In this document: positions 17,559 through 26,276 of the stretch, piece after piece
Layout: each line of letters opens with the position of its first letter
Position numbering within the stretch: position 1 is the stretch's first letter
Assembly: GCF_001953885.1 (NCBI RefSeq)
Contig: NZ_MQUS01000033.1
Span: 1 to 64,000, forward strand
Length of the DNA stretch: 64,000 bases
Direction of reading: 5' to 3'
Origin: Streptomyces sp. IMTB 2501
Lineage (GTDB): Bacteria > Actinomycetota > Actinomycetes > Streptomycetales > Streptomycetaceae
Position numbers and translations under genes: made by a program
Notes under the pieces: generated by a model
Databases searched by the model: none
What the model saw: only the letters and a program-made list of their open reading frames with translations
Told to the model about the DNA's origin: nothing

Positions 17559-18491
17559 ATGGACGCGTACGACGAGGACTCGGGGGCCCGACCCGGCCCC
17601 GACGGGTCGGCCGGGACGCGTCTCCCGGAGACTCCCCCGGCCCGCGTGGACTCCCCGACGGGTGTGGAGGCGGCGGGCGGTGCGGATGCGGGCAGCGCGG
17701 GTTCCGGCAGCACGGATGACGGCGGCGGGGACTCCGGCTGCGCGGACCGCGCACCCCGGTCGAACACGACGGCCGGGCCCGCCACCCAGGCCACCCCGGT
17801 GCCGTCGCCCGAGCCAGGCGCCCCGCTGCCGCCCGGCATGCCCCGTACCGGCGTGGCCGCTCTCTCGCCCCGCTACCAGGTCGTCGCGGCGCTGGCGCTC
17901 GCGGTGGTCGGTGTCGCCGCCTGTGTGCATGTGCTGATGGTGTTCCTCAGCCTCGCCCCCGCGAACACGGTGACCAAGCAGCACGGCAAGGCCGTCGAGG
18001 AGTGGGTGTACCCGGAGTTCGAGCAGAACTGGAAGCTGTTCGCGCCGAACCCGCTGCAGCAGAACATCGCCGTCCAGGTGCGTGCCGTGGTGCGGGCGAA
18101 GGACGGTGGACTGCGCACCACCGGGTGGACCGACCTCTCCGCCCAGGACGGGGCCGCGATCGACGGCAACCTGCTGCCGAGTCACGTCCAGCAGAACGAG
18201 CTGCGCCGCGCCTGGGACTTCTTCACCGCCACGCACAGCACTGACAACCGCTCCCTGGGCATGCGCGGCTCCCTGTCCGAGCAGTATCTGCGCCGGATCG
18301 TGGTGATGCGGCTGTACCGGACCTATCCGGCCGACCGGGAGGGCGTCATCCAGCGCGTGCAGATCCGTTCCAGCACCACCAATGTGCAGCCGCCCGAGTG
18401 GAGCCGTGAGCGCGTGCCCGACAAGCCCGTCTACCGCGTGTTGCCCTGGTGGACCGTGACGGCCGGCGAGGCAGCGGGAGGTGTTCGGTGA
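17559..18491 (+). CDS. DUF5819 family membrane protein
   Basis: 310 aa. A long acidic, Gly/Ser-rich disordered N-terminus (1-105) precedes one membrane helix (about 108-130, VVAALALAVVGVAACVHVLMVFL) and an extracellular domain with the DUF5819 hallmark YPEFEQNWKLFAPNPLQQNI. Function is unknown. ATG 17559 follows a GGGGCGGA. Its stop overlaps the HTTM gene start (GTGA); DUF5819 and HTTM proteins are commonly paired, so the two probably form a membrane complex. Confidence 0.85.
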   Translation: MDAYDEDSGARPGPDGSAGTRLPETPPARVDSPTGVEAAGGADAGSAGSGSTDDGGGDSGCADRAPRSNTTAGPATQATPVPSPEPGAPLPPGMPRTGVAALSPRYQVVAALALAVVGVAACVHVLMVFLSLAPANTVTKQHGKAVEEWVYPEFEQNWKLFAPNPLQQNIAVQVRAVVRAKDGGLRTTGWTDLSAQDGAAIDGNLLPSHVQQNELRRAWDFFTATHSTDNRSLGMRGSLSEQYLRRIVVMRLYRTYPADREGVIQRVQIRSSTTNVQPPEWSRERVPDKPVYRVLPWWTVTAGEAAGGVR

Positions 18492-19687
18492 ACAGGCTCT
18501 CCCTGATCCTCTCGCGCGGTATCGCCCGGGCCACCGGCGCGGCTCTCGGGCCGTATCAGAGCGCTGTGATCCGCATCGGGTTCGCCGGGACCTGGCTGCT
18601 GTTCCTGTTGCGCGAGTTCCCCCACCGCCAGGAGCTGTACGGCCCGGCCGGACCGTGGGGCTGGAACCTCGCCAAGGAGCTGACCGCCGACAACCATGCG
18701 TTCACGGCTCTGCTGTGGTCCGACGGGCAGGCGTGGTTCGAGTGCTTCTACCTGCTGGCGATCGCCGCCAGCGCGGCGCTGCTGCTCGGCTGGCGCACCC
18801 GGACCGCGTCCGTGCTGTTCATGCTGGGGGTGCTGTCGCTGCAGAACCGCAGCGTCTTCGTGGGCGACGGCGGCGACAACGTGCTGCACCTGATGTCCTT
18901 CTACCTCGTGTTCACGCGGTGCGGACAGGTGTGGTCCCTGGACGCGCGGCGGGCAGCGCGCGCCGAGGCGGCACACGCGCGTGGGGAGTGGGTTTCCGCC
19001 GACCGGCTGGGACCGGCCCTGTGGGCGGTGTTCGGACTGGCACTGGCCATAGCCACCTTCACCGGCCGGTTCGACAACGGCTGGCTGATCCCCGCGCTGC
19101 TGTGGACCACCTTGGTGGCGCTCGGCCTGTGGTGGGCCGTCGGCCGCTGGGCGAAGTCGCCGGAGCCGCGGATCCTGCTGGACGTCATCACCAACGTCCT
19201 GCACAACGGCGCCCTGCTGGTGATCATGGCGGAGGCCTGCCTGATCTATGCGACGGCCGGCTGGTACAAGATCCAGGGTTCGCGCTGGCAGGACGGGACC
19301 GCCGTCTACTACCCGCTCCACCTGGACTACTTCTCGCCCTGGCCCGGACTCGCGGATCTGATGTCCTCCAGCGGCACGATCATGATGATCGTGGCTTACG
19401 GAACGGTCGCGGTGCAGGTCGCCTTCCCGTTCACCCTGTTCAACCGGCGCGTCAAGAACGTCCTGCTGGTGCTGCTGATGATCGAGCACTCGGTGATCGC
19501 GGTCGTGCTCGGGCTGCCGTTCTTCTCGCTGGCGATGATCACCGCGGACGCGGTCTTCCTGCCGACGTCGTTCCTGCGCCGGCTGGGCGCGCTGGTGGCA
19601 CGCGCGTGTGAGCGGACGGTCCGGCGCGGCGACCCTGCGGTGCCCGCGCCGCGCTCGCCGGAGGAGAGCCCGCAGGGGGCCGCGTAG
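18488..19687 (+). CDS. HTTM-domain (vitamin K carboxylase-like) membrane protein
   Basis: 399 aa polytopic protein with a HTTM-type domain: IRIGFAGTWLLFLL, LLGWRTRTASVLFML, a conserved GDGGDNVLHLMSFYLVF loop and IYATAGWYKIQGSRWQDGTAVYY near residue 260. HTTM proteins are distant relatives of gamma-glutamyl carboxylase; bacterial members are uncharacterised. GTG 18488 overlaps the DUF5819 stop; the longer frame runs into that gene. The basic cytoplasmic C-terminus ends in a Pro/Ala-rich tail. Confidence 0.85.
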   Translation: MNRLSLILSRGIARATGAALGPYQSAVIRIGFAGTWLLFLLREFPHRQELYGPAGPWGWNLAKELTADNHAFTALLWSDGQAWFECFYLLAIAASAALLLGWRTRTASVLFMLGVLSLQNRSVFVGDGGDNVLHLMSFYLVFTRCGQVWSLDARRAARAEAAHARGEWVSADRLGPALWAVFGLALAIATFTGRFDNGWLIPALLWTTLVALGLWWAVGRWAKSPEPRILLDVITNVLHNGALLVIMAEACLIYATAGWYKIQGSRWQDGTAVYYPLHLDYFSPWPGLADLMSSSGTIMMIVAYGTVAVQVAFPFTLFNRRVKNVLLVLLMIEHSVIAVVLGLPFFSLAMITADAVFLPTSFLRRLGALVARACERTVRRGDPAVPAPRSPEESPQGAA

Positions 19688-19697
19688 GGTGCACGGC

Positions 19698-20447
19698 ATG
19701 ACCGACCCGCTGCCCCGCTGGCGCGCGCACGCCGATGACGCCGTACTGCTCGACGGCTTCCACGCCCTCAAGCACGCGCTGCGCTTCGGGGCCGAGGTCC
19801 CGGTGGCGGTCACCACCGACCGGGCCGCCGCGCTCGCCCTCGCCGAGGAACTCGCCGGTGACGTACGGGAGGCGCTGGACGCGCTGCTCACGCAGGTGTC
19901 CGCGGAGACGTACGCCTCGCTCGTGCCGCGGCCGCACCCGACCGGCGTGGCCGCGCTCGCCGTACGGCCCTCGCGCGAGGCCAACCTGCGCACGCTCGCC
20001 CGCACCCCGCGCAGCGCGCCCGTCGTGGTCCTGGACAACCCCCGCAACCTGGGCAACGCCGGTGCCGTGATCCGGCTGGCAGCCGGTTTCGGGGCGACCG
20101 GCGTGGTCACCACGGGCACGCTCGACCCCTGGCATCCCACGGTGGTGCGCGGCGGCGCCGGCCTGCACTTCGCGACCGCCGTGGAACGCCTCGGCGTCGA
20201 CGAGCTGCCCGCCGGGCCCCTGTTCGCCCTCGACCCGGACGGCGATGACATCCGCGGCACCGAGCTCCCCGACGACGCCGTCCTGGCGTTCGGCTCGGAG
20301 CGCAGCGGCCTGTCGGCCGAGCTGCGCGCGCGTGCCGACCACCTGCTGGCGCTGCCGATGCGCCCCCAGGTCTCCAGCTACAACCTCGCCACCAGCGTGG
20401 CGATGACGCTGTACCACTGGAGTGCCACGGGGGGCGCACCCTCCTGA
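19698..20447 (+). CDS. SpoU/TrmH-family RNA 2'-O-methyltransferase
   Basis: 249 aa. SPOUT motifs are clear: NPRNLGNAGAVIR (motif 1), AFGSERSGLS (motif 2) and LPMRPQVSSYNLATSVAMTLYHW (motif 3, the knot). It methylates ribose in tRNA or rRNA; the target cannot be read. ATG 19698 follows TAGGGT by exactly 7 nt with no ribosome binding site, a leaderless pattern. It ends 7 bp from the convergent paaN stop. Confidence 0.92.
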   Translation: MTDPLPRWRAHADDAVLLDGFHALKHALRFGAEVPVAVTTDRAAALALAEELAGDVREALDALLTQVSAETYASLVPRPHPTGVAALAVRPSREANLRTLARTPRSAPVVVLDNPRNLGNAGAVIRLAAGFGATGVVTTGTLDPWHPTVVRGGAGLHFATAVERLGVDELPAGPLFALDPDGDDIRGTELPDDAVLAFGSERSGLSAELRARADHLLALPMRPQVSSYNLATSVAMTLYHWSATGGAPS

Positions 20448-20454
20448 GCTGCCG

Positions 20455-22149
20455 CTACGCCTGCCGGCGGACCTCCACCACCCTGAAGCGGTTGGCCACG
20501 AACGCGCCGTCGGTGAGGGCCGCGTTCGCCGCCGGGTTGCCGCCCGAGCCGTGGAAGTCGGAGAAGGCGGCGGTCTGGTTCACGTACACCCCGCCGGTCA
20601 GGTTGAGCGACAGCTGGGCCGCCTCCTCCAGACACACCTCCTCGATCGCCTGCTCGACCTCGGGGTCGGTGGTGTAGGCGCCGACCGTCATCGCGCCCTT
20701 CTCACGGACCGTGCGGCGCAGCAGCTCCACCGCGTCGGCGGCCGAGTCGACCGCGACGGCGAAGGACACGGGGCCGAAGCACTCGCTCATGTAGGCGGCC
20801 TGGTCGTCCGGCTTGGCGCCGTCCAGCTTCACGACGACCGGGGTGCGCACGACCGCGCCCGGGAACTCGGGGTTGCTGATCTCCCGTGAGGCGAGGGCGA
20901 CTTCACCGAGACCGGCGGCGGCCTCCAGACGGGCCTTGACGTCCGGATTGACGATCGCGCCCAGCAGGGCGTTCGCGCGCGCGTCGTCGCCGAGGAGCCC
21001 GTCGACCGCGCGGGCGAGGTCGGCGGCGACCTCGTCGAAGGTCTTGGGGCCTTCGTCGGTACGGATGCCGTCGCGCGGGATGAGAAGGTTCTGCGGGGTG
21101 GTGCACATCTGGCCGCTGTACAGGGACAGCGAGAACGCCAGGTTCGACAGCATGCCCTTGTAGTTGTCCGTGGAGTGCACGATCACCGTGTTGACGCCGG
21201 CCTTCTCGGTGTAGACCTGCGCCTGGCGGGCGTTGGCCTCCAGCCAGTCGCCGAAGGCCGTCGACCCGGTGTAGTCGATGATCCGGATCTCGGGGCGGGT
21301 CGCGAGGGCCTTCGCGATGCCCTCGCCGGGGCGCTCGGCGGCCAGCGCCACGAGGTTCGGGTCGAAGCCCGTCTCGGCGAGCACCTGGCGCGCGATCTGC
21401 ACGGTGAGGGCAAGCGGCAGCACCGCGCGCGGATGGGGCTTGACCAGGACCGCATTGCCGGTCGCCAGCGAGGCGAACAGGCCCGGATAGCCGTTCCACG
21501 TCGGGAAGGTGTTGCAGCCGATGACCAGGGCGAGACCGCGCGGGACCGGCGTGAACCGCTTGGTGAGGGCCAGCGGGTCGCGCTTGCCCTGCGGCTTGGA
21601 CCACTCGGCCGTCTCGGGCGTGCGGACCTGCTCCGCGTACGCGTACGCCACCGCCTCCAGGCCGCGGTCCTGGGCGTGCGGGCCGCCCGCCTGGAACGCC
21701 ATCATGAACGCCTGTCCACTGGTGTGCATGACCGCGTGCGCGAGCTGGTGGGTGCGGTCGCTGATCCGCTTCAGGATCTCCAGGCAGACCATGGCCCGCA
21801 GCTCCGCGCCGGCCTCCCGCCAGGCGCGCTGGCCGGCCTTCATCGCGGGCAGCAGCACGTCGATGTCCGCGTGCGGGTAGGTCACGCCCAGCTCGATGCC
21901 GTACGGGGAGACCTCGTCGCCCACCCAGTCGTCGATGCCGGGCTGGTCGGCGAGGTCGAGGCGGTTGCCCAGCAGGGCGTCGAAGGCGGCCTTGCCCGTC
22001 GCCGCGTCCAGGCTGCCGTTCTCGCCGTAGGCCTTCGGATGCTCGGGATGCGGTGACCAGTACGCGCGCGTGCGGATCGCTTCCAGTGCCTGGTCCAGGG
22101 TGGGCCGGTGCTTCGCGATCAGAGCGTGGGCGGTCAGTTCGGCGGCCAT
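20455..22149 (-). CDS. paaN: Phenylacetate degradation aldehyde dehydrogenase-like protein PaaN
   Basis: 564 aa, aldehyde dehydrogenase superfamily. NAD-site segment VIGCNTFPTWNGYPGLFASLATGNAVLVKPHP, IIDYTGSTAFGDWLE and the catalytic Cys in YSGQMCTTPQN are visible. Unlike E. coli PaaZ it has no hydratase (MaoC) domain, so it is the PaaN type and would oxidise the ring-opened semialdehyde. ATG 22149 has a GAGGAG upstream. Divergent from paaH with the shared PaaR-like operator in between. Confidence 0.92.
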   Translation of the reverse strand: MAAELTAHALIAKHRPTLDQALEAIRTRAYWSPHPEHPKAYGENGSLDAATGKAAFDALLGNRLDLADQPGIDDWVGDEVSPYGIELGVTYPHADIDVLLPAMKAGQRAWREAGAELRAMVCLEILKRISDRTHQLAHAVMHTSGQAFMMAFQAGGPHAQDRGLEAVAYAYAEQVRTPETAEWSKPQGKRDPLALTKRFTPVPRGLALVIGCNTFPTWNGYPGLFASLATGNAVLVKPHPRAVLPLALTVQIARQVLAETGFDPNLVALAAERPGEGIAKALATRPEIRIIDYTGSTAFGDWLEANARQAQVYTEKAGVNTVIVHSTDNYKGMLSNLAFSLSLYSGQMCTTPQNLLIPRDGIRTDEGPKTFDEVAADLARAVDGLLGDDARANALLGAIVNPDVKARLEAAAGLGEVALASREISNPEFPGAVVRTPVVVKLDGAKPDDQAAYMSECFGPVSFAVAVDSAADAVELLRRTVREKGAMTVGAYTTDPEVEQAIEEVCLEEAAQLSLNLTGGVYVNQTAAFSDFHGSGGNPAANAALTDGAFVANRFRVVEVRRQA

Positions 22150-22239
22150 GCGGGACCAACTCCTCGTCTGGAGAACTCGCCGTCGAGTTCACAACCTGGG
22201 AAGAAAGTGGCGCGGTTTCGGGCAGTCAGAGCTAGAGTA

Positions 22240-22254
22240 ACCGAACGATCGGTC
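22240..22254. promoter_or_regulatory. PaaR-like operator between paaN and paaH
   Basis: ACCGA-ACGA-TCGGT core plus C, 91 bp upstream of paaN and 56 bp upstream of paaH. The 21 nt at 22240-22260 are the exact reverse complement of 17238-17258 upstream of paaA. A single bound repressor could control both divergent genes. Confidence 0.75.
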
Positions 22255-22309
22255 GGGACAAGGGGGTCCGCCGCATCTGTGGAAAACGTCGTGCGGGAGG
22301 ATCGCGCAC

Positions 22310-23824
22310 ATGACAGCACTCGACCTCAGCAGCCCCGTGGCCGTCGTCGGCACCGGCACCATGGGCCAGGGCATCGCCCAGGTCGCGTTGGTCGCGGGCC
22401 ATCCCGTGCGGCTGTACGACGCCGTCGCCGGGCGGGCCCGGGACGCGGCCGCGGCGATCGGCGCCCGCCTCGACCGGCTTGCGGAGAAGGGCAGGATCAC
22501 CGGCGCCGACCGGGACGCGGCCCGCTCTCGCCTCGCGCCCGTGGAGAGCCTTGCCGACCTCGCGGACTGCGGACTGGTCGTCGAGGCCGTCCTGGAGCGG
22601 CTGGACGTCAAACAGCAGCTCTTCGGCGAGCTGGAGGACATCGTCGCCGAGGACTGCCTGCTCGCCACCAACACCTCCTCGCTGTCGGTGACGGCCATCG
22701 GCGGTGCCCTGCGCCATCCCGGCCGCTTCGTGGGCCTGCACTTCTTCAATCCGGCCCCGCTGCTGCCGCTGGTCGAGGTCGTCTCCGGGTTCGCCACCGA
22801 CGTCACGTCGGCCACGCGCGCGTACGAGACCGCCCGCGCCTGGGGCAAGACCCCGGTGGCCTGCGCGGACACCCCGGGTTTCATCGTCAACCGGATCGCC
22901 CGGCCGTTCTACGCCGAGGCCTTCGCGGTCTACGAGGCCCAGGCCGCCGACCCGGCCACCATCGACGCGATCCTGCGCGAGTGCGGCGGCTTCCGGATGG
23001 GCGCCTTCGAGCTGACCGACCTGATCGGGCAGGACGTCAACGAGTCGGTGACCCACTCCGTGTGGCAGTCCTTCTTCCAGGACGTGCGCTTCACCCCGTC
23101 CCTGGCCCAGCGCCGGCTCGTGGAGTCCGGCCGCCTCGGCCGTAAGGCCGGGCACGGCTGGTACGACCACACCGAAGGCGCCGAGGGACCCGAACCACAC
23201 ACCGCCGACAAGGAGCAGCCGCCCGCCTACGTCGTGGCCGAGGGCGGCCTCGGCCCCGCGGCCGAGCTGCTCACGCTGGTCCGCGAGGCGGGCATCCCGG
23301 TCCGCGAGGAGGACGAGGACAACGGCACCCGCCTGGTCCTGCCGAGCGGCGGCCAGCTGGTCCTCGCCGACGGGCAGACCTGCGTGGAGTTCAGGGACGT
23401 CGTCTACTTCGACCTCGCCCTGGACTACCGCGCGGCCACCCGCATCGCCCTGTCCGCCTGCCACGACACCTCGCCGAAGACCCTCGCCGAGGCCACCGGC
23501 CTGTTCCAGGCCCTCGGCAAGGACGTCAGCGTGATCGGCGACGCCCCCGGCATGATCGTCGCGCGTACGGTCGCCCGGATCATCGACCTCGCCCATGACG
23601 CCGTCGCCAAGGGCGTCGCCACCGAGGAGGACATCGACACGGCCATGCGCCTCGGGGTGAACTACCCGCTCGGCCCGTTCGAGTGGGACCGCAGGCTCGG
23701 CCGCGCGTTCGCCTTCGACGTCCTGGACGAGATGCACGAGCGCGACCCCTCCGGACGCTACGCGCCCTCCCTCGCGCTCTACCGCCACGCGTACGCCATC
23801 GACAAGCGGGAGAGCACCTCATGA
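22310..23824 (+). CDS. paaH: 3-hydroxyacyl-CoA dehydrogenase (PaaH type)
   Basis: 504 aa. N-terminal NAD-binding VAVVGTGTMGQGIAQVALVAGH, then catalytic-region LHFFNPAPLLPLVEVV and two C-terminal 3HCDH domains (PGFIVNRIARPFYAEAF and NYPLGPFEWDRRLGRAFAFDVLDEM). The duplicated C-terminal domain and ~500-aa length match PaaH/PaaC of phenylacetate degradation, which oxidises 3-hydroxyadipyl-CoA. ATG 22310 has GGGAGG upstream. Its stop overlaps the paaR start. Confidence 0.93.
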   Translation: MTALDLSSPVAVVGTGTMGQGIAQVALVAGHPVRLYDAVAGRARDAAAAIGARLDRLAEKGRITGADRDAARSRLAPVESLADLADCGLVVEAVLERLDVKQQLFGELEDIVAEDCLLATNTSSLSVTAIGGALRHPGRFVGLHFFNPAPLLPLVEVVSGFATDVTSATRAYETARAWGKTPVACADTPGFIVNRIARPFYAEAFAVYEAQAADPATIDAILRECGGFRMGAFELTDLIGQDVNESVTHSVWQSFFQDVRFTPSLAQRRLVESGRLGRKAGHGWYDHTEGAEGPEPHTADKEQPPAYVVAEGGLGPAAELLTLVREAGIPVREEDEDNGTRLVLPSGGQLVLADGQTCVEFRDVVYFDLALDYRAATRIALSACHDTSPKTLAEATGLFQALGKDVSVIGDAPGMIVARTVARIIDLAHDAVAKGVATEEDIDTAMRLGVNYPLGPFEWDRRLGRAFAFDVLDEMHERDPSGRYAPSLALYRHAYAIDKRESTS

Positions 23825-24408
23825 CCACGGTCAAGCGCGACACGTACACACCCGAGACACTGCTCTCCGTGGCCGTCCAGGTCTTCAACGAGCGCGGCTA
23901 CGACGGCACCTCCATGGAACACCTGTCCAAGGCCGCCGGGATCTCCAAGTCGTCGATCTACCACCACGTCAGCGGCAAGGAGGAGCTCCTGCGCCGGGCC
24001 GTCAGCCGCGCCCTGGACGGCCTGTTCGCCATCCTGGACGAGGAGCACGCGTGCGTGGGGCGTGCCGTGGACCGGCTGGAGCACGTGGTGCGGCGCATGG
24101 TCGAGGTGCTCATACGCGAGCTGCCGTACGTGACGCTGCTGCTGCGGGTGCGCGGCAACACCGCGACCGAGCGGTGGGCGCTGGAGCGGCGGCGCGACTT
24201 CGACCACCGGGTCGCGGAACTGCTGAAGGCCGCGGCGGCCGACGGGGACGTCCGCGGCGACGTCGAGGTCCGCCTGGCCACCCGGCTGGTCTTCGGCATG
24301 ATCAACTCGATCGTGGAGTGGTACCGGCCGGACCCGCGGGGCGTCGGCGAACGCGAGGTGGCCGACGCGGTGGTCCAGCTGGTCTTCGCAGGCCTCAAGC
24401 AAGGCTGA
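23821..24408 (+). CDS. paaR: TetR-family regulator, probably PaaR
   Basis: 195 aa. The helix-turn-helix is MEHLSKAAGISKSSIYHHVSGKEELL (about residues 25-52), followed by a helical ligand domain. It is translationally coupled to paaH (ATGA). Known PaaR proteins repress paa genes and are released by phenylacetyl-CoA; the position in the cluster and the identical palindromes before paaA and paaN/paaH support the same role here. The assignment is by context, not by visible ligand residues. Confidence 0.82.
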   Translation: MTTVKRDTYTPETLLSVAVQVFNERGYDGTSMEHLSKAAGISKSSIYHHVSGKEELLRRAVSRALDGLFAILDEEHACVGRAVDRLEHVVRRMVEVLIRELPYVTLLLRVRGNTATERWALERRRDFDHRVAELLKAAAADGDVRGDVEVRLATRLVFGMINSIVEWYRPDPRGVGEREVADAVVQLVFAGLKQG

Positions 24409-24422
24409 GATCAGGCCGCCGG

Positions 24423-24453
24423 CACGCCTTTCGTCACGCCTTTCGTCACGCCT
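24423..24453 (+). repeat. 12-bp tandem repeat at the paaR/bkdR convergence
   Basis: Two and a half copies of CACGCCTTTCGT. The bkdR stop codon (24448-24446) lies across a unit boundary, so copy-number change would be silent for bkdR. No hairpin-type terminator is visible between these convergent genes. Confidence 0.6.
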
Positions 24454-24946
24454 CCGGCTCCAGGTCCTCCTCCTCGAACACCAGCAGTGTGCGGGTGCTG
24501 AGCACCTCGGGGATCGCCTGGAGCCGGGTGAGCACCAGCTCGCGCAGCGCCCTGTTGTCGGGCGTGTGCACCAGCAGCAGCACATCGAAGTCGCCGCCCA
24601 CGAGAGCGATGTGAGAGGCGCCGGGCAGCTGCCTGAGCTGCTCGCGGACCGTGCGCCAGGTGTTCTGGACGATCTTCAGCGTGACGTACGCCGATGTGCC
24701 GTGCCCCGCCCGCTCGTGGTCCACGCGCGCGCGAAAGCCGCGGATGACACCGTCCTCGACGAGCCGGTTGATGCGCGCGTAGGCGTTGGCGCGCGAGACA
24801 TGGACGCGTTCGGCGACGGACCGTATCGAGGCGCGGCCGTCCGACTGGAGGATCTTCAGGATGTCCTGATCGATGGCGTCCAGCGGACGCGGCGGCGGCA
24901 GCGGGACACCGTCCTGCGGTCCGTCGGCCATTTGTTCAGCTGCCAT
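24446..24946 (-). CDS. bkdR: Lrp/AsnC-family regulator (BkdR-like)
   Basis: 166 aa. N-terminal helix-turn-helix (LDAIDQDILKILQSDGRASIRSVAERVHVSRANAYARINRLVEDGVI) and C-terminal RAM effector domain (YVTLKIVQNTWRTVREQL, GGDFDVLLLVHTPDNRALRELVL). ATG 24946 is preceded by GGAGCGGGGG. It diverges from the bkdA1B1C1 operon; Lrp-type BkdR proteins sense branched-chain amino acids and control these genes. Confidence 0.9.
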   Translation of the reverse strand: MAAEQMADGPQDGVPLPPPRPLDAIDQDILKILQSDGRASIRSVAERVHVSRANAYARINRLVEDGVIRGFRARVDHERAGHGTSAYVTLKIVQNTWRTVREQLRQLPGASHIALVGGDFDVLLLVHTPDNRALRELVLTRLQAIPEVLSTRTLLVFEEEDLEPEA

Positions 24947-25047
24947 TGCCCCCCGCTCCCTCGCCGTGGACGTCCTGCATTCATTCCAGGCTGTGGAGAA
25001 CCGTTTGTCCACAGCCCGGAGGGGCCTGTAGCCAAAATGTGCCGACG

Positions 25048-25061
25048 ACCGAACAATCGGT
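25048..25061. promoter_or_regulatory. TetR-like operator upstream of bkdA1
   Basis: ACCGA-ACAA-TCGGT half-sites equal those of the two PaaR-like operators, with small changes outside (GG in place of the CGGG flank). It lies 61 bp before bkdA1 and 102 bp before bkdR, so it may place the bkd operon under the same or a related TetR repressor. Confidence 0.5.
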
Positions 25062-25121
25062 TGGTGAGGCGCCTCACAGCCGTCGCGCCTCCCGTAGCCG
25101 CTCCCACGAGGAGGTGCCGTC

Positions 25122-26276
25122 ATGACGGTCATGGAGCAGCGGGGCGCGTACCGGCCATCCCCGCCGCCCGCCTGGCAGCCCCGTATGGACCCCGCGCCGC
25201 TGCTGCCCGACGCCGAGCCCTATCGCGTCCTCGGCACCGAGGCGGCCGCCAAGGCCGACCCGGACCTGCTGCGCCGGCTCTACGCCCAGCTGGTGCGCGG
25301 CCGCCGCTACAACACGCAAGCCACCGCGCTCACCAAACAGGGCCGCCTCGCCGTCTACCCCTCCAGCACCGGCCAGGAGGCCTGCGAGGTCGCCGCCGCC
25401 CTGGCCCTGGAGGAACACGACTGGCTCTTCCCCAGCTACCGCGACACCCTCGCCGTCGTCGCCCGGGGCGTCGACCCCGTCGAGGCCCTCACCCTGCTGC
25501 GCGGCGACTGGCACAACGGCTACGACCCCGGCACCCACCGTGTGGCCCCCCTCTCCACCCCGCTGGCCACCCAGCTGCCGCATGCCGTCGGTCTCGCGCA
25601 CGCCGCCCGCCTCAAGGGCGACGACGTGGTCGCGCTCGCCCTGGTCGGCGACGGCGGCACCAGCGAGGGCGACTTTCACGAGGCGCTGAACTTCGCGGCC
25701 GTCTGGCAGGCGCCCGTCGTCTTCCTCGTCCAGAACAACGGCTTCGCGATCTCCGTCCCGCTCGCCAAGCAGACCGCCGCGCCCTCCCTGGCCCACAAGG
25801 CCGTCGGGTACGGCATGCCGGGCCGGCTGGTCGACGGCAACGACGCGGCGGCTGTGCACGAGGTCCTCGCCGACGCGGTTCGGCACGCGCGTGCTGGCGG
25901 CGGCCCGACCCTGGTGGAGGCGGTGACGTACCGGATGGACGCCCACACCAACGCCGACGACGCCACCCGCTACCGCGGAGACGCCGAGGTCGAGGCCTGG
26001 CGCGCCCACGACCCGATCGAGCTGCTGGAAGCGGACCTGACCGCGCGAGGGCTGCTCGACCAGGCCGCCATCGAGGCCGCCCGGCAGGACGCCGAGGAGA
26101 TGGCCGCCGATCTGCGCGACCGCATGAACCGCGACCCCGAACTGGACCCCATGGCCCTCTTCGACCACGTCTACGCCGAGACCACCGCCCAACTGCGCGA
26201 ACAGCGCGCCCTGCTCAGGGCCGAGCTGGAAGCCGAGCAGGAGCAGCACGGCGAGCCGGAAGGCGGCGCCCGATGA
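25122..26276 (+). CDS. bkdA1: Branched-chain 2-oxoacid dehydrogenase E1 alpha (copy 1)
   Basis: 384 aa. Thiamine-diphosphate motif GDGGTSEGDFHEALNFAAVWQAPVVFLVQNN (GDG...NN) and the phosphorylation-loop-like TYRMDAHTNADDATRYR are intact. With E1 beta it decarboxylates 2-oxoisovalerate-type acids and passes the acyl group to E2, giving branched starter units for fatty acids and polyketides. ATG 25122 has a perfect GGAGGTG. First of three coupled genes, divergent from bkdR. Confidence 0.94.
   Translation: MTVMEQRGAYRPSPPPAWQPRMDPAPLLPDAEPYRVLGTEAAAKADPDLLRRLYAQLVRGRRYNTQATALTKQGRLAVYPSSTGQEACEVAAALALEEHDWLFPSYRDTLAVVARGVDPVEALTLLRGDWHNGYDPGTHRVAPLSTPLATQLPHAVGLAHAARLKGDDVVALALVGDGGTSEGDFHEALNFAAVWQAPVVFLVQNNGFAISVPLAKQTAAPSLAHKAVGYGMPGRLVDGNDAAAVHEVLADAVRHARAGGGPTLVEAVTYRMDAHTNADDATRYRGDAEVEAWRAHDPIELLEADLTARGLLDQAAIEAARQDAEEMAADLRDRMNRDPELDPMALFDHVYAETTAQLREQRALLRAELEAEQEQHGEPEGGAR

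Noticed and set aside
20455-22149. Calling this gene paaZ (dehydrogenase-hydratase fusion)
   Set aside because: At 564 aa there is room only for the aldehyde dehydrogenase fold and no MaoC-like hydratase motif is present, so PaaN fits better.
24566-26272. Plus-strand open extension before bkdB1
   Set aside because: It runs antisense through bkdR and out of frame through bkdA1; E1 beta clearly starts at 26273 with an ATGA overlap.
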